The position numbers and the translations under genes are program-made. A stretch of DNA of 5,505 nucleotides from Alphaproteobacteria bacterium (GTDB lineage: Bacteria > Pseudomonadota > Alphaproteobacteria > RF32 > CAG-239). Positions 4,851 to 5,505 of this stretch are shown here, piece after piece; within the stretch, counting starts at the first letter, position 1, and each line of letters opens with the position of its first letter. The stretch is from NCBI GenBank assembly GCA_017452115.1, contig JAFTNB010000004.1, forward strand, positions 1 to 5,505, given 5' to 3'. Below the pieces are notes generated by a model, which had not been told where the DNA came from, did not search any database, and was given only the letters and a program-made list of their open reading frames with translations.

Positions 4851-5505
4851 TTAATACGTATAACCTACCCTACATTGATACCATCCAGATGCAAGGCTAC
4901 TTTCACATTCCTCCAAAGTTGAATGGCTACCACTTAAATAACTACCAGTAGAGCCTTCTTTTGTTCTACAGTCATAATAAGTTCTTACATACGTTTTATC
5001 CCAATAAATTTCATACATTGTCCCAGATGTAGTTGCTCTAGTAACACAGCTACAACCAACTGTAGTATATTTTGTTTCAGAATAAATACAACACTTTCTT
5101 GTTCCCCCACATCCATCAGAACAACTTTCAGTACCAACACAACAATCCGTTTCTGATTCATAAGGGGTACAACTACTCACGCAAGCACTTCCGTCCCACT
5201 CATACCCGCTAGCACAAGTACAAGCAGTATATTTGCTATTACAAGCCGTGCCGCTTCCCGAGCTGTAGCCGGTTCCCGTACACGCGTATTTATATGTACT
5301 TGGACATACGCAGCTGCCGCTGCTCCATGTAAATGGCGATTTACATGTACATGCCGTATATCTGCTTCCGCAAGCCGTACCGCTTCCGCCCGTAATGTTT
5401 CCGCTTACTGTACATGCATATGCATAAGAGCTTCCGCAAGATACGCATGCACTACCATTCCAATAATATCCTGCCGCACAAGTACAACTCTTATATTTTC
5501 CACCA
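4851..5505 (-). CDS. Cys-rich repeat protein, C-terminal part (5' end outside window)
   Basis: The frame is open from the window edge (first full codon 5502-5504) to TAA at 4851-4853, giving 217 visible residues with no start in view. A GTG at 5178-5180 lies inside a repeat unit (CV of GSACVSSC) and is not the real start. The first 108 residues are tandem units of 43-45 aa, each with six or so cysteines in the order YxxCTC, a GxxW-type stretch, GSxCV, C, YxYACT, GSGTAC. Beyond these is a distinct Cys-rich tail with C-C pairs (TDCCVG, RKCCIY) and a last section rich in Tyr, Ser and Thr that ends without a membrane anchor or sorting motif. The spaced cysteines suggest many disulfides and hence an extracellular or surface protein, perhaps an adhesin. 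This is inference, as the N-terminus and any signal peptide are unseen. I recognise no named family. A terminator is at 4635-4678. Confidence 0.85.
   Translation of the reverse strand, partial: GGKYKSCTCAAGYYWNGSACVSCGSSYAYACTVSGNITGGSGTACGSRYTACTCKSPFTWSSGSCVCPSTYKYACTGTGYSSGSGTACNSKYTACTCASGYEWDGSACVSSCTPYESETDCCVGTESCSDGCGGTRKCCIYSETKYTTVGCSCVTRATTSGTMYEIYWDKTYVRTYYDCRTKEGSTGSYLSGSHSTLEECESSLASGWYQCRVGYTY
5214..5505. repeat. Tandem repeats of 129-135 bp inside the Cys-rich gene
   Basis: Unit boundaries fall at 5214, 5343 and 5478, marked on the plus strand by ACAAGTACA, ACATGTACA and ACAAGTACA. Two units are whole (129 and 135 bp) and the third is cut by the window edge. The first 45 bases of the units at 5214 and 5343 are roughly three quarters identical. 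The periods are multiples of three, so units can be gained or lost without breaking the frame. The array probably continues beyond the window. Confidence 0.75.

Noticed and set aside
4851..5180. A 109-aa protein starting at the GTG 5178-5180
   Set aside because: The same frame stays open upstream to the window edge with matching repeat units, so the GTG is an internal valine codon.
5214..5505. CRISPR array
   Set aside because: The repeats are long, diverged, in frame and translate to a regular Cys pattern, with no unique spacers of constant length.

Overview
The window looks like chromosomal DNA from an AT-rich alphaproteobacterium. The main evidence is the run lnt – XRE-type regulator – metK – trmB, an order I know from alphaproteobacteria such as rhizobia, together with the alphaproteobacterial style of the regulator and of the TrmB N-terminus. 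Low GC and a large Cys-rich repeat protein make me think of the small-genome, host-associated (gut) alphaproteobacteria. That placement is inference; there is no rRNA here to test it.

Left half (1-3272, plus strand): the C-terminal 234 residues of apolipoprotein N-acyltransferase (lnt); an intergenic sigma70-type promoter; a 165-aa helix-turn-helix regulator of the PhrR/PraR kind; an intrinsic terminator; metK (S-adenosylmethionine synthetase); and trmB (tRNA m7G46 methyltransferase), whose start overlaps the end of metK. MetK makes the S-adenosylmethionine that TrmB uses. Lnt completes lipoprotein maturation in the inner membrane.

Middle (3269-4445, minus strand): three small genes that read towards trmB. 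From right to left they are a 67-aa cold-shock protein, a 72-aa XRE-type HTH protein and a 159-aa secreted, acidic, proline-rich protein of unknown function. The cold-shock and HTH genes each end at a clear intrinsic terminator, so they look like separate transcription units. The secreted-protein gene converges on trmB, and the two stop codons overlap.

Right end (4446-5505): about 420 bp without a gene, then the C-terminal 217 residues of a large Cys-rich repeat protein on the minus strand, running off the window. The non-coding stretch holds a probable cold-shock promoter with a palindrome next to it, the terminator of the Cys-rich gene, and a long imperfect hairpin at 4686-4805. This hairpin is the most interesting item. 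It is a rod of about seven short helices separated by internal loops. Its mismatches are G·A/A·G and its wobbles are G·U only if it is read on the plus strand, which suggests a plus-strand structured RNA. I recognise no known RNA family in it.
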